64,000 nucleotides of DNA from Enterococcus mediterraneensis (GCF_900604485.1 NZ_UWOP01000001.1:791501-855500); one strand, 5' to 3'. Positions 50,943 through 64,000 are shown, counted from the first letter of the stretch. Notes: generated by a model from the sequence alone, not told the origin. Numbers and translations are program-made.

Positions 50943-52574
50943 TTATTTTTGATTAACAGATTCAAAAACCAGCGCATCATAAGGCTCAAACGTCATTTGC
51001 TTCGCTATTGGTTTCTGCCCGCCGTTACTGATTTTCAACTGCCATTTTTTGCTATAAATACGCTTTGGTAATTCTAAATGCCGTTTCTTTTCACTGACAT
51101 TCACCAACACAAGTACTTTCTTCTCTTGATTACTGCGGACATACGCGAAAATATCTGGATCATTGACCGCGATCAAATCAAAACCGCCTTCTGTAAATAT
51201 CTTCTCGTCTTTACGATAGGCGATCAGTTGTTTATAAAAGTTCAAAACAGAATCGTCATCTTGCTCTGACGCAACATTGATTTCAGCTGTATTAGGATTG
51301 ACAGAAAGCCATGGTTTGCCGCTGGTAAAGCCGCCATTTTTCGTTTCATCCCACTGCATGGGTGTTCGAGAATTGTCGCGTGTCCAACGAGTGACGATCG
51401 CCAAGGCTTCTTTTTCTGACACGCCTTCTGCCAATAAGCGGTTATAGTAGCTGTGACTGTCTTTCGCATCTACTTGTTCGATAGCAGTGAAAGGAAAATT
51501 CGTCATACCCAGCTCTTGTCCTTGATAAATAAAAGGCGTGCCCTTCAAGAAGAGATACATCACAGCCAACGCTTTGGCTGATTTAGCTGTTTCATTTCCT
51601 AAAACGGTATTAAACCGAGGATTATCATGATTCTCAATATATAACGCGTTCCAGCCCTCATGCTCCAGATGCTTTTGCCAACGGGCCAGTACTTTTTTGA
51701 AGCCTAAAAGATCGATCCGCTCTTGTCCAGGTATACCTTTGCGAACATTATGCTCTAGTTCAAAGATCATATCCAGATAGCCTTCTTCTTTTGTCCAATC
51801 GACAGCCTTTTTACTGGTGACACCACTGGCCTCGCCAACGGTCATGATGGGGTATTCATCAAATAGCGCCTTCAAATCCTGCATATACGCATCGATCCCA
51901 GATACATTCATGAACGGTGCCCAAGGATTGTCTTTGATTTTCATTTTCCAATCAGCTTTCTGGATATGACTGATAGCATCTAGGCGAAATCCATCGATTC
52001 CCAGATCCAACCACCAGCGGATCATCTGATAGATCTCGTCCCGTACTTTTGGATTTTTCCAATTCAGATCCGGCTGCTGAGGAGCGAAGACATGGAAATA
52101 CGCTTGATTAGTCTCTGGATCGATCGTCCAAGTCGAGCCGCCGAAAAAGCTCTGCCAATCATTTGGCAGCTTTTGTTCAGTAGCGTCTTGCCAATGATAA
52201 AAATCTCGATAGGGACTGTCCTTGGATTTTTTCGCTTCGATAAACCAAGGATGTTGATCGCTGGTATGATTGACTACCAGATCCAAGATCACACGAATTC
52301 CCACGGCATGGGCTTTTTCCAGTAATTCCTTGAAATCTTCCATCGTTCCGTATTCCGGCTGGATCGCTTGATAATCAGAGATATCATAGCCATTGTCAAC
52401 ATTGGGTGAAGCGTAGATCGGGTTCAGCCAGATGAAATCGATCCCTAATTCTTGCAAATAAGGCAGCTTCTCGATCACTCCCTGCAAATCGCCGATCCCA
52501 TCACCGTTAGAATCTTTGAAGCTCCGTGGATAAATTTGATAACCGATCGCGTTTTTCCACCAATTTTCAGCCAT
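50943..52574 (-). CDS. GH13 alpha-glucosidase (oligo-1,6-glucosidase-like)
   Basis: Cytosolic glycoside hydrolase family 13 enzyme of 543 residues. Catalytic regions: [23 protein letters not shown] (nucleophile Asp), VGEASG (acid Glu) and IENHDNPRF. The QPDLNW element typical of alpha-1,6-acting enzymes is present. It likely releases glucose from short isomalto- or malto-oligosaccharides. The DAIS sequence after the nucleophile differs from the DVID of the next gene, so the two probably differ in linkage preference. It is last in the operon; its start directly follows the previous stop. Confidence 0.9.
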   Translation of the reverse strand: MAENWWKNAIGYQIYPRSFKDSNGDGIGDLQGVIEKLPYLQELGIDFIWLNPIYASPNVDNGYDISDYQAIQPEYGTMEDFKELLEKAHAVGIRVILDLVVNHTSDQHPWFIEAKKSKDSPYRDFYHWQDATEQKLPNDWQSFFGGSTWTIDPETNQAYFHVFAPQQPDLNWKNPKVRDEIYQMIRWWLDLGIDGFRLDAISHIQKADWKMKIKDNPWAPFMNVSGIDAYMQDLKALFDEYPIMTVGEASGVTSKKAVDWTKEEGYLDMIFELEHNVRKGIPGQERIDLLGFKKVLARWQKHLEHEGWNALYIENHDNPRFNTVLGNETAKSAKALAVMYLFLKGTPFIYQGQELGMTNFPFTAIEQVDAKDSHSYYNRLLAEGVSEKEALAIVTRWTRDNSRTPMQWDETKNGGFTSGKPWLSVNPNTAEINVASEQDDDSVLNFYKQLIAYRKDEKIFTEGGFDLIAVNDPDIFAYVRSNQEKKVLVLVNVSEKKRHLELPKRIYSKKWQLKISNGGQKPIAKQMTFEPYDALVFESVNQK

Positions 52575-55984
<3,410 letters not shown>

Positions 55985-56004
55985 ATTTTCGCTCCTTAAA
56001 TAAC

Positions 56005-56829
56005 TTATTTCACAGCTCCTTCTGCCACACCTTTAATAATTTGTTTTTGCATCACAAAATAGAAAATGATTACTGGCAACACAGCGATTACAAGGCCTGC
56101 TAAAGCTAAATGCCATTGTTTTGTGTATTGTCCAAAGAAGAAAAACATTTTTAAAGGAATCGTTTGTGTCGTCGGAGAGTTGATAACTAAAGATGGTAAT
56201 AGGTAGTCATTCCAAATCCACATAGTATTCAAGACAGCTACTGTCACCGTTGTTGGCTTGAGCATTGGAAAAATCACTCGCCAAAATACTTGGAAACGGG
56301 TTGCCCCATCAATAATAGCTGCTTCATCTAGTGCTTTAGGAATCGATTTTAATGCTCCATGATAAAGAAAGATCGACATGCTTGCACCAAATCCCAGATA
56401 CATAAAAATAATCCCGACTTGATTCAGCATCTGTGCTTTACCAAACAATGAAACTAGAGGAATCATCACAGATTGAAACGGTACCAACATTGCGGCCACG
56501 AACAACATAAATAAAATACCGCTGAACTTAGACTTTGTTCGTTCCAAAGCATAGGCACACAATGCAGAAAAGATGATGATCACTCCTACACTTACAACTG
56601 TAATTATCAAAGAATTTAATAAAGTTTTCAAGAAATCTAACTGCAGAAATGCTTCGGGATAGTTTTCAAAAGTAAGGTTATCGGGTGTCCCTAATGGATT
56701 CGTGAATATTTCTTGTTTGCTTTTAAAAGAGTTTGTCAGCATCAAATAAAAAGGAATCAACCAAACCAAACCTAAGATTAAACCAAGAATACTTTTTCCT
56801 ATTTGTTTAGCAGCTCTTTGTTTATGCAT
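56005..56829 (-). CDS. Carbohydrate ABC transporter permease (MalG-like)
   Basis: Inner-membrane permease of the MalG family, 274 residues with about six helices. The EAA motif that contacts the ATPase is DEAAIIDGATRFQVFWRVIF at about residue 167-186. It overlaps the MalF-like gene by one base (stop and start share position 56829). With MalF-like and the binding protein it forms a maltodextrin or isomaltooligosaccharide importer. No ATPase gene is present, so a shared MsmK-type ATPase elsewhere is expected. Confidence 0.92.
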   Translation of the reverse strand: MHKQRAAKQIGKSILGLILGLVWLIPFYLMLTNSFKSKQEIFTNPLGTPDNLTFENYPEAFLQLDFLKTLLNSLIITVVSVGVIIIFSALCAYALERTKSKFSGILFMLFVAAMLVPFQSVMIPLVSLFGKAQMLNQVGIIFMYLGFGASMSIFLYHGALKSIPKALDEAAIIDGATRFQVFWRVIFPMLKPTTVTVAVLNTMWIWNDYLLPSLVINSPTTQTIPLKMFFFFGQYTKQWHLALAGLVIAVLPVIIFYFVMQKQIIKGVAEGAVK

Positions 56830-57692
56830 TATGCTTCAACCTCTTTTCTCTTCGTTAGATATACTTGCGTCAATGATATGATTGCAACAAATAAAAAGAA
56901 GATAACTGCTTTTGATTGTGCATATCCCATTTTGTTTTCCAGAAAGGCCGTATTGTAAATATTCATAGCGACCATCTGTGTCGAATTATACGGTCCGCCG
57001 TTTGTTAAAGATAAGTTTTGATCATATAACTTAAATGAGTTCGAAAGTGTCATAAATAGGCTGACAGTGAATCCAGGCATGATGAGCGGAAAACGGACGT
57101 TCCAGAATTTTTGCCATTCAGTTGCTCCATCAAGATCTGCTGCTTCTAATAATGATTCATCGACTCCTTGAAGATATGAAATATAAATAACCATGATGTA
57201 CCCGGACATTTGCCAACACATAACGATCACCATAGCCCAAAAGCCTGTCTGTGTCGTCGAAAGCCACGTTTTAAGTCCGGCATTGCCGATTGCGTCGCCT
57301 ACTGCTGAAAAGGCACTGATGAAAATAAATTGCCAAATAAAACCAAGTATAAGTCCACCTATCAAATTAGGCATAAAGAAAATCGTCCGCAATAGATTAG
57401 AGCCTTTGAATTTGCTTGTTACCAACAATGCCAAACCCAGACCGATCAAATTGATCAATATGATGGATACGGCTGAGAAACGCACTGTAAACCAAATGGC
57501 TTGCCAAAAACCACCATCAGAGAAAACTTTTCGATAATTTTCCAGTCCAACAAAGTTGCCTCTTGCTACAGCATCCCAGTCAGTAAAGGAATAATAAATT
57601 CCATAAAGAAATGGAACAATTACAACTAGCGTCAATGCAATAATGACTGGTGCCGAAAAAATATAAAACCAATGTTTCTTTTGGTATTTCAT
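56829..57692 (-). CDS. Carbohydrate ABC transporter permease (MalF-like)
   Basis: Second permease of the importer, 287 residues, about six helices. EAA motif LEAADLDGATEWQKFWNVRF is near residues 175-194, followed by FPLIMPG. It is the short, MsmF-type MalF without the large periplasmic loop of the E. coli protein. It follows the binding-protein gene by 65 bp and overlaps the MalG-like gene. Confidence 0.92.
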   Translation of the reverse strand: MKYQKKHWFYIFSAPVIIALTLVVIVPFLYGIYYSFTDWDAVARGNFVGLENYRKVFSDGGFWQAIWFTVRFSAVSIILINLIGLGLALLVTSKFKGSNLLRTIFFMPNLIGGLILGFIWQFIFISAFSAVGDAIGNAGLKTWLSTTQTGFWAMVIVMCWQMSGYIMVIYISYLQGVDESLLEAADLDGATEWQKFWNVRFPLIMPGFTVSLFMTLSNSFKLYDQNLSLTNGGPYNSTQMVAMNIYNTAFLENKMGYAQSKAVIFFLFVAIISLTQVYLTKRKEVEA

Positions 57693-57757
57693 AATGATGC
57701 CCCCTTAATTAAAACACGAGAGGCAGCCGCAACTTTCTCTCGTGCAGAATAAATGTT

Positions 57758-59068
57758 TTACTTTCTTTCTTCAGCCCATTTATCTTGCGCTGTCTTCACT
57801 ACTTCATCCCATGAAGCTTCTCCTGCAACATATTTTTGGATTTGAGCGCCTACAGTTTGTTCGCCCCATCCAGCAGGATAGCCCATGAAGACCCAACCAG
57901 TTGTTTTGTTATCTGTATAGTAAGTGTAAACATCTTTTGATAATGGATCAGAAATTTTATCGGTGTCATAACCTTTGTACGCCGGCACGAATTTGAAATC
58001 TTCTAAAATGATATCTTTTCCTTCATCAGAAGTATATAAGTAATCCAAGAAGTCCTTCGATGCTTGTATTTCTTCTTTTGACCCTTTTGGATTTACGCCC
58101 CAATACATTGGTACGCCGACAGGAATTGTTCCTTCTGTTACACCATCAATAGGGATAGGCAATAATCCGATATTTTCTTTTGCTAAATCAGGATTGATAC
58201 CTTCGATTGTAGGATATACCCAGTTTCCTTGTTGAGTCATAGCTACTTTGCCATTTGAGAATAATTGTTCGATTTGTTGTGAATAGTCTAAGCTGTTTGT
58301 TGGTTGTACTGAATATTTATTACTGATATCGATGTATTTTTTGAATTGATCGCCATATTTGAATTCAACAGTTTTGGATTCATACGCTTTCATTACATCG
58401 TTATCAAATTCAGCATTCAAGAAAGCATTAGAAGCGTGCAGCCCTGTGATCCATTGCTCTTTCGCCGCTAAAGCAAAAGGTGCGTCGATCCCTAATTCTG
58501 ATTTTTTCTCTTCCAATGTTTTAGCAGCAGATTCTAAATCGTCTAATGAATTGATGCTGGAAGCATCGATCCCTGCTTTTTCAAAAATTTCTTTATTATA
58601 TAATACGCCGTAACCTTCGATGTTATATGGAAGTCCAAGAACTTTTCCATCTTTTGTAGCGCCAGTCAACGTACCGTCTAAGGCTTGTTTCGCAGCTTCG
58701 GTATCACTTAAATCAGTCAAACTGTCGATCCACATATTAACATCTTCTGGTCCACCGATATTGAAGATATTCGGTTCGTTCCCTGAAGAAAATTTAGATT
58801 TTAACGCAGCACCATAATCACTACCGCCGCCTACAGTCTCAATATTGATTTTAACATCTGGATTTTTTTCTTCGTATTTTTTTGCTAATTCTTCAAACTG
58901 ATCTTTAAATTCAACTTTAAATTGAAAAATATCGATCTCTGTTTTGTCGCTGTCAGCGTTGGTATTTCCGCCCGCATTATCTGAGGCGTTTCCACATGCT
59001 GATAACGCAACACCCATTGCAGCTGTAAATGTCAACAATCCAAGTTTTTTCCAAGTATTTTTCTTCAT
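57758..59068 (-). CDS. Sugar ABC transporter substrate-binding lipoprotein
   Basis: Extracellular solute-binding protein of family 1, 436 residues, tethered as a lipoprotein. The signal peptide MKKNTWKKLGLLTFTAAMGV ends in the lipobox LSAC with Cys 25, then an acidic serine- and asparagine-rich linker. The mature fold contains GEASW and LPYNIEGYGVLYNKE. The neighbouring GH13 enzymes point to malto- or isomalto-oligosaccharides. TGAGGAGG precedes the start. It is the first gene of the operon, with an operator-bearing promoter at 59098-59126. Confidence 0.92.
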   Translation of the reverse strand: MKKNTWKKLGLLTFTAAMGVALSACGNASDNAGGNTNADSDKTEIDIFQFKVEFKDQFEELAKKYEEKNPDVKINIETVGGGSDYGAALKSKFSSGNEPNIFNIGGPEDVNMWIDSLTDLSDTEAAKQALDGTLTGATKDGKVLGLPYNIEGYGVLYNKEIFEKAGIDASSINSLDDLESAAKTLEEKKSELGIDAPFALAAKEQWITGLHASNAFLNAEFDNDVMKAYESKTVEFKYGDQFKKYIDISNKYSVQPTNSLDYSQQIEQLFSNGKVAMTQQGNWVYPTIEGINPDLAKENIGLLPIPIDGVTEGTIPVGVPMYWGVNPKGSKEEIQASKDFLDYLYTSDEGKDIILEDFKFVPAYKGYDTDKISDPLSKDVYTYYTDNKTTGWVFMGYPAGWGEQTVGAQIQKYVAGEASWDEVVKTAQDKWAEERK

Positions 59069-59097
59069 TTCCGTTCCTCCTCATCTTCGTTACCACC

Positions 59098-59126
59098 ATT
59101 ATGCAACCGATTACATTGAGTGTCAA
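59098..59126 (-). promoter_or_regulatory. Promoter of the alpha-glucan operon with embedded operator
   Basis: Minus-strand -35 TTGACA (59121-59126), 17-bp spacer, -10 CATAAT (59098-59103). The 14-mer TGTAATCGGTTGCA (59102-59115) fills the spacer and fits both a CcpA cre (13 of 14) and a MalR/LacI-family operator. Repression by steric exclusion is inferred. Confidence 0.7.
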
Positions 59127-59231
59127 CCCTATTTTTGATTTTATTCAATATATTATTATTAATTATATTAACAAAAGGAATTTATAGCTGTTTAAATAGG
59201 TTTTTAGATTGAATAAAAGTTTCATCTTTAA

Positions 59232-59245
59232 CGCAACCGGTTTCG
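59232..59245. promoter_or_regulatory. Second LacI-family-type operator upstream of the alpha-glucan operon
   Basis: CGCAACCGGTTTCG is a near-perfect palindrome around AACCGGTT. It lies 130 bp upstream of the promoter operator and could allow repression through DNA looping by the same repressor. Confidence 0.5.
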
Positions 59246-59331
59246 TTATATTTATGATAATTCAAAAATTTAAAGTTTTCAAGTTATAAGAATCACCATA
59301 AAAAAACATTTTTTAAATTTGGCTTGTTCAA

Positions 59332-59384
59332 CAAAAAACTTCACCATCAGAGATTAGACAGCTATCTCGTCAGGGTGAAGTTTC
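59332..59384 (-). terminator. Terminator after the small hypothetical gene
   Basis: Minus strand ACTTCACC...GGTGAAGT, with inner TGACGAGA/TCTCTGA arms, followed by six T residues. It is 185 bp after the hypothetical gene's stop. Confidence 0.75.
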
Positions 59385-59568
59385 GATTTTAATAATTTTA
59401 TTTAATAGGTGCTTAACAACAGGATTTAGAACATATCTGTGTTCATCGATTATCAAAAGAATCATTGCTTTGTTCATTTTCATCAAAAATCGTTAGATCA
59501 AATCCCTAGAAAACTAAAGACTGTTACTTTGTTAAAAAGATTCCTCTTTACCAATCTGAAGCCGGAAG

Positions 59569-59868
59569 CTACCCGCAATATTCAGCAATAGGTGTGTAAT
59601 GAAGGATATTGATCTTGCGATAAAAGTCCGCCGGCAGTTGTTGCCAAGCAAGTAAAAGTTTTTGCATTAGACGGCTTTCTGCTTTGATCAAGTACTCACT
59701 GAGAATCAGCCCGCAAGATTTGCCTGGGCGTTTTTTTACTAAGCGGTCATATTCATCAAATGCGCTTTTCTGGTTTTCTGCTACAAAAAGTTTCCGAACT
59801 TCAATATAGCTTCCTTCGATTTTTTCCGTTTCTTCAATAAAATAGATAGATTTGATTTGTTTTTCCAT
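59569..59868 (-). CDS. Hypothetical protein, 99 residues
   Basis: I do not recognise a family. 99 residues from an ATG at 59868 with GAAGG seven bases upstream. No membrane helix or signal peptide is evident; it is a mixed alpha/beta-looking, charged soluble protein (EKQIKSIYFIEETEKIEG at the start, LAWQQLPADFYRKINIL near the end). It contains two cysteines. It lies on its own between the araA terminator and the alpha-glucan operator region. An in-frame upstream methionine at 59901 lacks a ribosome site. A small regulator or adapter is possible, but nothing supports a function. Confidence 0.55.
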   Translation of the reverse strand: MEKQIKSIYFIEETEKIEGSYIEVRKLFVAENQKSAFDEYDRLVKKRPGKSCGLILSEYLIKAESRLMQKLLLAWQQLPADFYRKINILHYTPIAEYCG

Positions 59869-59989
59869 ACTAAAACCTTCTTTCGTTGCTTTACAAAACA
59901 AGCATAAAAAAGATTTATTAACTGAAAGTTAAAAACGTATTTTTTCAAAAAAACTTCTTTGAAATTTTAAATTCTTCAGTTGCTAGCTC

Positions 59990-60034
59990 AAAAAGCCCAT
60001 CAGCTTTTCCCAGAGAAAAAGTTGATGGGCTTTT
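59990..60034. terminator. Terminator of the araBDA operon
   Basis: Stem AAAAGCCCATCAGCTTTT...AAAAAGTTGATGGGCTTTT, 14 bp after the araA stop. It works on the minus strand and may also act on the plus strand. Confidence 0.85.
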
Positions 60035-60048
60035 GCTTATTGACTACT

Positions 60049-61473
60049 TTATCTAATAACGACTGTTTCCAGATCGACTAATTTTGCCCAAGTCAAAATC
60101 TGATCAGTGGTCAAATTCAATGATGCGACTGTATGATGGCCGCCGCCAGCTTCGATCCACGCATGGATGCCGTCATGGAAGTTTGGTTTTACTTCCCATA
60201 ATACGCGGGCAACCGGTAATTTTGGCGCTTCTTCTGTTGGCTCGAAGGCAGTGATTTCATTGATCAACAGTTTATAATGAGTGCCAAAGTCAGCCATTGA
60301 TACGACAACACCGTCACTGGCTTTTCCGTCGAATACTAAACGAGCAGGATCTTCCCGGTCTCCCATTGAAAGTGGCGATACAACAATTTTTGGTTTATTA
60401 GCGGCCCATGTTGGATCGACTTCCATCATGTGTGATTCCAAGATTGCTTCTTTTCCTGGTGCCAATTCATATGTGTAATCTTCCATAAATCCAGTGCTTT
60501 CGTTGTGAGCCATGATTTTCATCATGCGATCAATAGCCGCAGTTTTCCAATCTCCTTCGCCAGCAAAGCCATAGCCTTCCGCATTTAAACGTTGAACAGC
60601 TAGTCCTGGCAATTGCTGCATGCCGTACAGGTCTTCGAAGTTTGTCGTAAATGCGTTGTAGCCGCCTTGTTCTAAGAAGCGGCGCAAGCCGATCTCTTGA
60701 CGGGCTTGGACTTTGACATGAGCATCCCATGTTTCTTGATCATAGTCGCCGTAATCAAAATCGTAAAGTTCTTTATACTCTTCAAATAATGCATCGACTT
60801 CTTCGTCTGTCACTTCATCGATCACTTGAACTAAATCACCGATTCCAAAGTAATCAACGACCCAACCAAATTGGATTTGTGCTTCTACTTTATCTCCTTC
60901 AGTAACTCCAACATTACGCATATTGTCGCCAAAACGAGCTACTTTGATATTAAAGCTTTCATTGTAAGCAACCGCTACGTCCATCCATTCTGCGATTTGT
61001 TGTTGCACATTTTCCGATTGCCAGAATCCGACAACGATTTTGTTTTGCTTTTTCAAGCGGGCGTTGATAAAACCATATTCCCGATCTCCGTGAGCAGATT
61101 GGTTTAGGTTCATGAAATCCATATCGATGGTTTTCCATGGAATACTTTCATTGAATTGTGTCGCTAAATGTAGTAATGGTTTTTGTAATAATTTTGTTCC
61201 GCGAATCCACATTTTTGCTGGAGAGAAGGTGTGCATCCACGTGATAACTCCGGCAACTTCATCGCGATAATTGACTTCTTTCATGATCGAAGTGATCGTG
61301 TCAGCTGTTACAGCCAATTCTTTTAAAACGACTGGGTAAGGTAATTTATCGCTATCATTCAACCCTTTTACCAACTCTTCCGCATCTTTGCGTACTGATT
61401 GCAGTGCTTCTTCACCATATAAATGCTGTGACCCCACAACAAACCAAAATTCTTTTTTACCGATTTCTAACAT
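60049..61473 (-). CDS. araA: L-arabinose isomerase
   Basis: Converts L-arabinose to L-ribulose, needing Mn2+. 474 residues, normal for Lactobacillales. The start [20 protein letters not shown] is family-specific. Metal-site elements are the glutamates in [30 protein letters not shown] and the histidines in [18 protein letters not shown]. It is the last gene of araB-araD-araA, 18 bp after araD, and ends at a terminator. The araB-araD-araA order is seen in other Lactobacillales. Confidence 0.97.
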   Translation of the reverse strand: MLEIGKKEFWFVVGSQHLYGEEALQSVRKDAEELVKGLNDSDKLPYPVVLKELAVTADTITSIMKEVNYRDEVAGVITWMHTFSPAKMWIRGTKLLQKPLLHLATQFNESIPWKTIDMDFMNLNQSAHGDREYGFINARLKKQNKIVVGFWQSENVQQQIAEWMDVAVAYNESFNIKVARFGDNMRNVGVTEGDKVEAQIQFGWVVDYFGIGDLVQVIDEVTDEEVDALFEEYKELYDFDYGDYDQETWDAHVKVQARQEIGLRRFLEQGGYNAFTTNFEDLYGMQQLPGLAVQRLNAEGYGFAGEGDWKTAAIDRMMKIMAHNESTGFMEDYTYELAPGKEAILESHMMEVDPTWAANKPKIVVSPLSMGDREDPARLVFDGKASDGVVVSMADFGTHYKLLINEITAFEPTEEAPKLPVARVLWEVKPNFHDGIHAWIEAGGGHHTVASLNLTTDQILTWAKLVDLETVVIR

Positions 61474-61491
61474 TGTTTTCGCTCCTTCATA

Positions 61492-62187
61492 TTAGTTTTG
61501 ACCATAATAGGCATTTTTTCCATGTTTTCGTAAGTAATGTTTATCTAAGATCCGTTGCGGCAATTCCTCCGCAAAATTATTCAATTGACGGGTGAATAGA
61601 TTCATTTTACAAACTTCATCTAATACCACCGCATTCATCACTGCACTCTTAGCATCTTTGCCCCAAGTAAAGGGGCCGTGACCATGAAGCAAGACACCTG
61701 GCACTTCCATCGGTTTGATCCCTCGTTCTTTGAACGTTTCAATGATGACATTGCCGGTTTCATGCTCGTAACCGTCATCGATCTCTTTTTGTGTCAAAAA
61801 GCGTGCACATGGAACCGAGCCATAAAATGTATCCGCATGGGTAGTTCCCATCGCTGGTACATCCAAACCAGCTTGCGCCCAGATCGTTGCCCAAGTAGAA
61901 TGTGTGTGGACGATCCCGCCGATTTCCGGAAAAGCTTTGTACAATACCGCATGGGTAGGTGTATCTGAAGAAGGACGCAAATCGCCTTCGATGACATTGT
62001 TTTCTAAGTCAACGACCACCATATCGGAGGCTTTCATCTCTTCATAACCGACACCGCTTGGTTTGATGACAAAATAGCCGGTCTCTCGATCGAACGCGCT
62101 GACATTTCCCCATGTATATTTGATCAGTCCGTGTTTCGGCAGTTCCAAATTCGCTTGAAACACTTCTTCTTTCAGCTGTTCTAACAT
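61492..62187 (-). CDS. araD: L-ribulose-5-phosphate 4-epimerase
   Basis: Class II aldolase-fold epimerase, converts L-ribulose 5-phosphate to D-xylulose 5-phosphate. 231 residues. KPSGVGYEE is near residues 42-50, the zinc histidines are in [15 protein letters not shown] (near 95) and [11 protein letters not shown] (near 167). It sits 18 bp downstream of araB and 18 bp upstream of araA. This links arabinose to the pentose phosphate or phosphoketolase pathway. Confidence 0.97.
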   Translation of the reverse strand: MLEQLKEEVFQANLELPKHGLIKYTWGNVSAFDRETGYFVIKPSGVGYEEMKASDMVVVDLENNVIEGDLRPSSDTPTHAVLYKAFPEIGGIVHTHSTWATIWAQAGLDVPAMGTTHADTFYGSVPCARFLTQKEIDDGYEHETGNVIIETFKERGIKPMEVPGVLLHGHGPFTWGKDAKSAVMNAVVLDEVCKMNLFTRQLNNFAEELPQRILDKHYLRKHGKNAYYGQN

Positions 62188-62205
62188 TTACGTATTCCTC
62201 CATTA

Positions 62206-63798
62206 TTAAATCAATTTATCGACAGCGCTTTTCTCAATAGCGATCCCTTCGCGATACCGTTCAACGAAGATTTCGTATCCTTTCAGATCTTCTTCTGTCG
62301 GTTCAATCGTTACTCCTTGATCTTCACCGAATACTTGATAATCCAAGAAAGAACCCAAGTCCATGCCGTCTTTGTTGCTCATATAGCTTGCCAACAAAGC
62401 GATCCCCCATGCGCCGCCTTCTCCAGCAGTCTTCATGACCGTGACCGGCGCTTCCATTGCCGCCGCTAAGATCCGCTGCCCAACTTCCGGAGTTTTGAAA
62501 ATACCGCCGTGACCGATCAATCGATCGATTTGGATATCTTCTGCTTTTAAAATCTCCATACCGATCCGCATTGCACCGAATGCACTGGCTAAATGAACCC
62601 GCATAAAGTTCGCCAGATTGAAATTGCTGTCTGGTTTACGTACAAACAGCGGTCTGCCTTCGCTTACACCAGTAATATTTTCACCGGAAAAATAGCCGTA
62701 AGATAATAATCCGCCGCAATCACTGTCGCCTTTTAGTGCTTCTTGGAACAATACCGAAAACAGTTTTTCTCGACTGACATCTAAACCCAGTGCTTGGGTA
62801 AACTCTTCAAAGATTTTGACCCAAGCATTGATATCTGAAGAACAATTATTTGTATGGACCATTCCGACCAGATCACCGGACGGCGTTGTGACCATGTCGA
62901 TTTCTGGATACACTTTTTGCAATTCTTTTTCTAAAACGATCATCGCAAACGCAGAAGTTCCTGCTGAAATATTTCCAGTACGTTTAGCGACACTGTTAGT
63001 GGCCACCATCCCTGTACCGGCGTCTCCTTCCGGCGGACAAAGCGGGATACCCGGCTGCAGCGTACCAGTCGGATCGATCAGATACGCACCGTCTTGCGTC
63101 AGCGTTCCTCCTTGATCTCCTGCGAGTAAAACTGTTGGCAATATCGTGTTCAGATCCAGTTCAACACTTTCTTTTTCCAATAATTTTTGAAAAATAGCGA
63201 CCATTTCCTGATTATAATTTTTTGTTTCGATATCGATAGGGAACATACCTGATGCATCGCCGATCCCTAAAACTTTTTCTCCTGTCAGCTGCCAGTGGAC
63301 ATATCCGGCCAATGTAGTCAGGAAATTGACATCGCTTACATGTTGCTCCTTGTTTAAAACAGCTTGATAAAGATGCGCAATACTCCAACGCTGAGGGATA
63401 TTATACTGAAATACTTCCGTTAATTTCTTCTCCGCTTCTTCAGTGATAGAATTGCGCCAAGTTCTAAAAGGAACTAACAAACGATCTTCTTTATCAAAAG
63501 CCATATATCCATGCATCATGGCACTAAAGCCAATCGATCCGATCTTTGTTAATGTTTCGCCATATTCTTCGAAAACTTCCGCTGCCATTTTTCGATAACT
63601 TACTCTCAAGCCCTTCCAGACGTCATCCAAAGAATAGGTCCAAATACCGTTTTCTAATTGATTTTCCCATTCGTAACTGCCTGATGCGATCGGCGTAAAG
63701 TTCGAACCAATCAGTACTGCTTTGATACGCGTTGAACCGAATTCGATTCCTAACGATGTTCGTCCATCCATGATGTCGAGTTTTGTTTGGGCTTTCAT
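62206..63798 (-). CDS. araB: Ribulokinase
   Basis: FGGY-family kinase that phosphorylates L-ribulose. 530 residues. The N-terminal ATPase motif is [16 protein letters not shown]; the middle has [17 protein letters not shown]; a late [18 protein letters not shown] precedes the phosphate-binding part. The ATG at 63798 is taken as start because upstream codons offer none, though AAGGAGGGG is about 17 bases away, rather far. It is the first gene of the operon. No araR or arabinose transporter is seen in the window; both may lie to the right. Confidence 0.95.
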   Translation of the reverse strand: MKAQTKLDIMDGRTSLGIEFGSTRIKAVLIGSNFTPIASGSYEWENQLENGIWTYSLDDVWKGLRVSYRKMAAEVFEEYGETLTKIGSIGFSAMMHGYMAFDKEDRLLVPFRTWRNSITEEAEKKLTEVFQYNIPQRWSIAHLYQAVLNKEQHVSDVNFLTTLAGYVHWQLTGEKVLGIGDASGMFPIDIETKNYNQEMVAIFQKLLEKESVELDLNTILPTVLLAGDQGGTLTQDGAYLIDPTGTLQPGIPLCPPEGDAGTGMVATNSVAKRTGNISAGTSAFAMIVLEKELQKVYPEIDMVTTPSGDLVGMVHTNNCSSDINAWVKIFEEFTQALGLDVSREKLFSVLFQEALKGDSDCGGLLSYGYFSGENITGVSEGRPLFVRKPDSNFNLANFMRVHLASAFGAMRIGMEILKAEDIQIDRLIGHGGIFKTPEVGQRILAAAMEAPVTVMKTAGEGGAWGIALLASYMSNKDGMDLGSFLDYQVFGEDQGVTIEPTEEDLKGYEIFVERYREGIAIEKSAVDKLI

Positions 63799-63848
63799 TT
63801 CATTCGTTGTAATAATGATCCCCTCCTTGTGATCTAACTGATACTCAT

Positions 63849-63877
63849 ATTGTACTTTTTGTGTACGTACATGTCAA
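63849..63877 (-). promoter_or_regulatory. araBDA promoter with AraR-type box in the spacer
   Basis: Minus-strand -35 TTGACA (63872-63877), 17-bp spacer, -10 TACAAT (63849-63854). The palindrome TGTACGTACA (63862-63871) lies inside the spacer and matches the AraR box core. Confidence 0.85.
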
Positions 63878-63893
63878 TATAATTTTAAGGTTT

Positions 63894-63903
63894 TGTACGT
63901 ACA
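63894..63903. promoter_or_regulatory. Second AraR-type box
   Basis: TGTACGTACA again, with flanking TTT/TAT. Its centre is 32 bp (three helical turns) from the promoter box, favouring binding of two dimers on one face of the DNA. Confidence 0.8.
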
Positions 63904-63964
63904 TATAAACGAACAATCATTTGCTGAATAGCTTTCTTGTATATAAAAGATCTCCTCTCAATAC

Positions 63965-64000
63965 AAAAAACACCGAGGCCGGACATTTCTGTCCAGCCTC
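63965..64000 (-). terminator. Terminator of a gene beyond the right edge
   Basis: Minus strand GAGGC-GGACAG-AAA-TGTCC-GCCTC followed, after GGTG, by six T residues; the stem reaches the window edge. Confidence 0.7.

Larger units (their letters stand above)
59127..59568. other. Intergenic stretch between the alpha-glucan operon and the hypothetical gene
   Basis: Holds a second operator (59232-59245) and the terminator (59332-59384) listed separately. The remaining AT-rich sequence, including 59400-59568, shows no gene or clear signal. Confidence 0.5.

Overview
The window is 64 kb of a low-GC Firmicutes chromosome, most probably an Enterococcus or close relative. Supporting points are the gene order spx-mecA-coiA-pepF-spxH-CYTH-relQ-nadK-rluA-mgtE, a preQ1-I riboswitch on queT, L-lactate oxidase, strong AGGAGG ribosome sites and frequent TTG starts. 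The species cannot be fixed from the sequence alone. No rRNA, tRNA, insertion sequence, prophage or CRISPR array was seen.

Layout. (1) 1-9360 is an accessory catabolic island: a cut-off dicarboxylate symporter, carbamate kinase, an MFS carrier, a DUF2877 protein and a 1002-residue FdrA-DUF1116 fusion, all leftward. They lie divergently from a PucR-type activator and a small esterase. By analogy with the E. coli fdrA-ylbE-ylbF-ybcF genes this looks like an oxamate carbamoyltransferase plus carbamate kinase module that makes ATP from a carbamoylated substrate, but no allantoin or ureidoglycolate genes are present. (2) 9376-16905 holds ribosomal and transcription genes (rplL, rplJ with an L10 leader, rplA, rplK, nusG, secE, rpmG). 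They are interrupted by L-serine dehydratase, L-lactate oxidase and a secreted hydrolase. (3) 16983-25657 holds assorted housekeeping genes (CBS protein, queT, lipid kinase, recD2, phosphatase, trmL, rlmA, cutC) and two unassigned structured RNA regions. (4) 25805-35459 is the conserved spx/mecA/relQ stress and competence block. (5) 36109-50739 holds an ABC exporter, HAD phosphatase, SWIM-SNF2 helicase, SbcCD nuclease, acyltransferase, trmN-like methylase with a GIY-YIG protein, a FluC pair, efp and a CDF metal transporter. (6) 50943-59126 is an alpha-glucan operon: a sugar-binding lipoprotein, two permeases and three GH13 enzymes, with an operator inside its promoter. (7) 59569-64000 is a hypothetical gene, then the araBDA operon under a promoter that carries an AraR-type box, with a second box 32 bp upstream.

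Together the accessory genes describe a carbohydrate-flexible fermenter: alpha-glucans and L-arabinose enter glycolysis and the pentose phosphate route, serine and lactate feed pyruvate, and carbamoyl compounds may yield ATP. Least explained are the roughly 220-nt structured RNA near 18733-18955, the three-hairpin leader ahead of trmL, the paired hairpins ahead of rplK and rplA, and the fused FdrA-DUF1116 protein with an unknown substrate.
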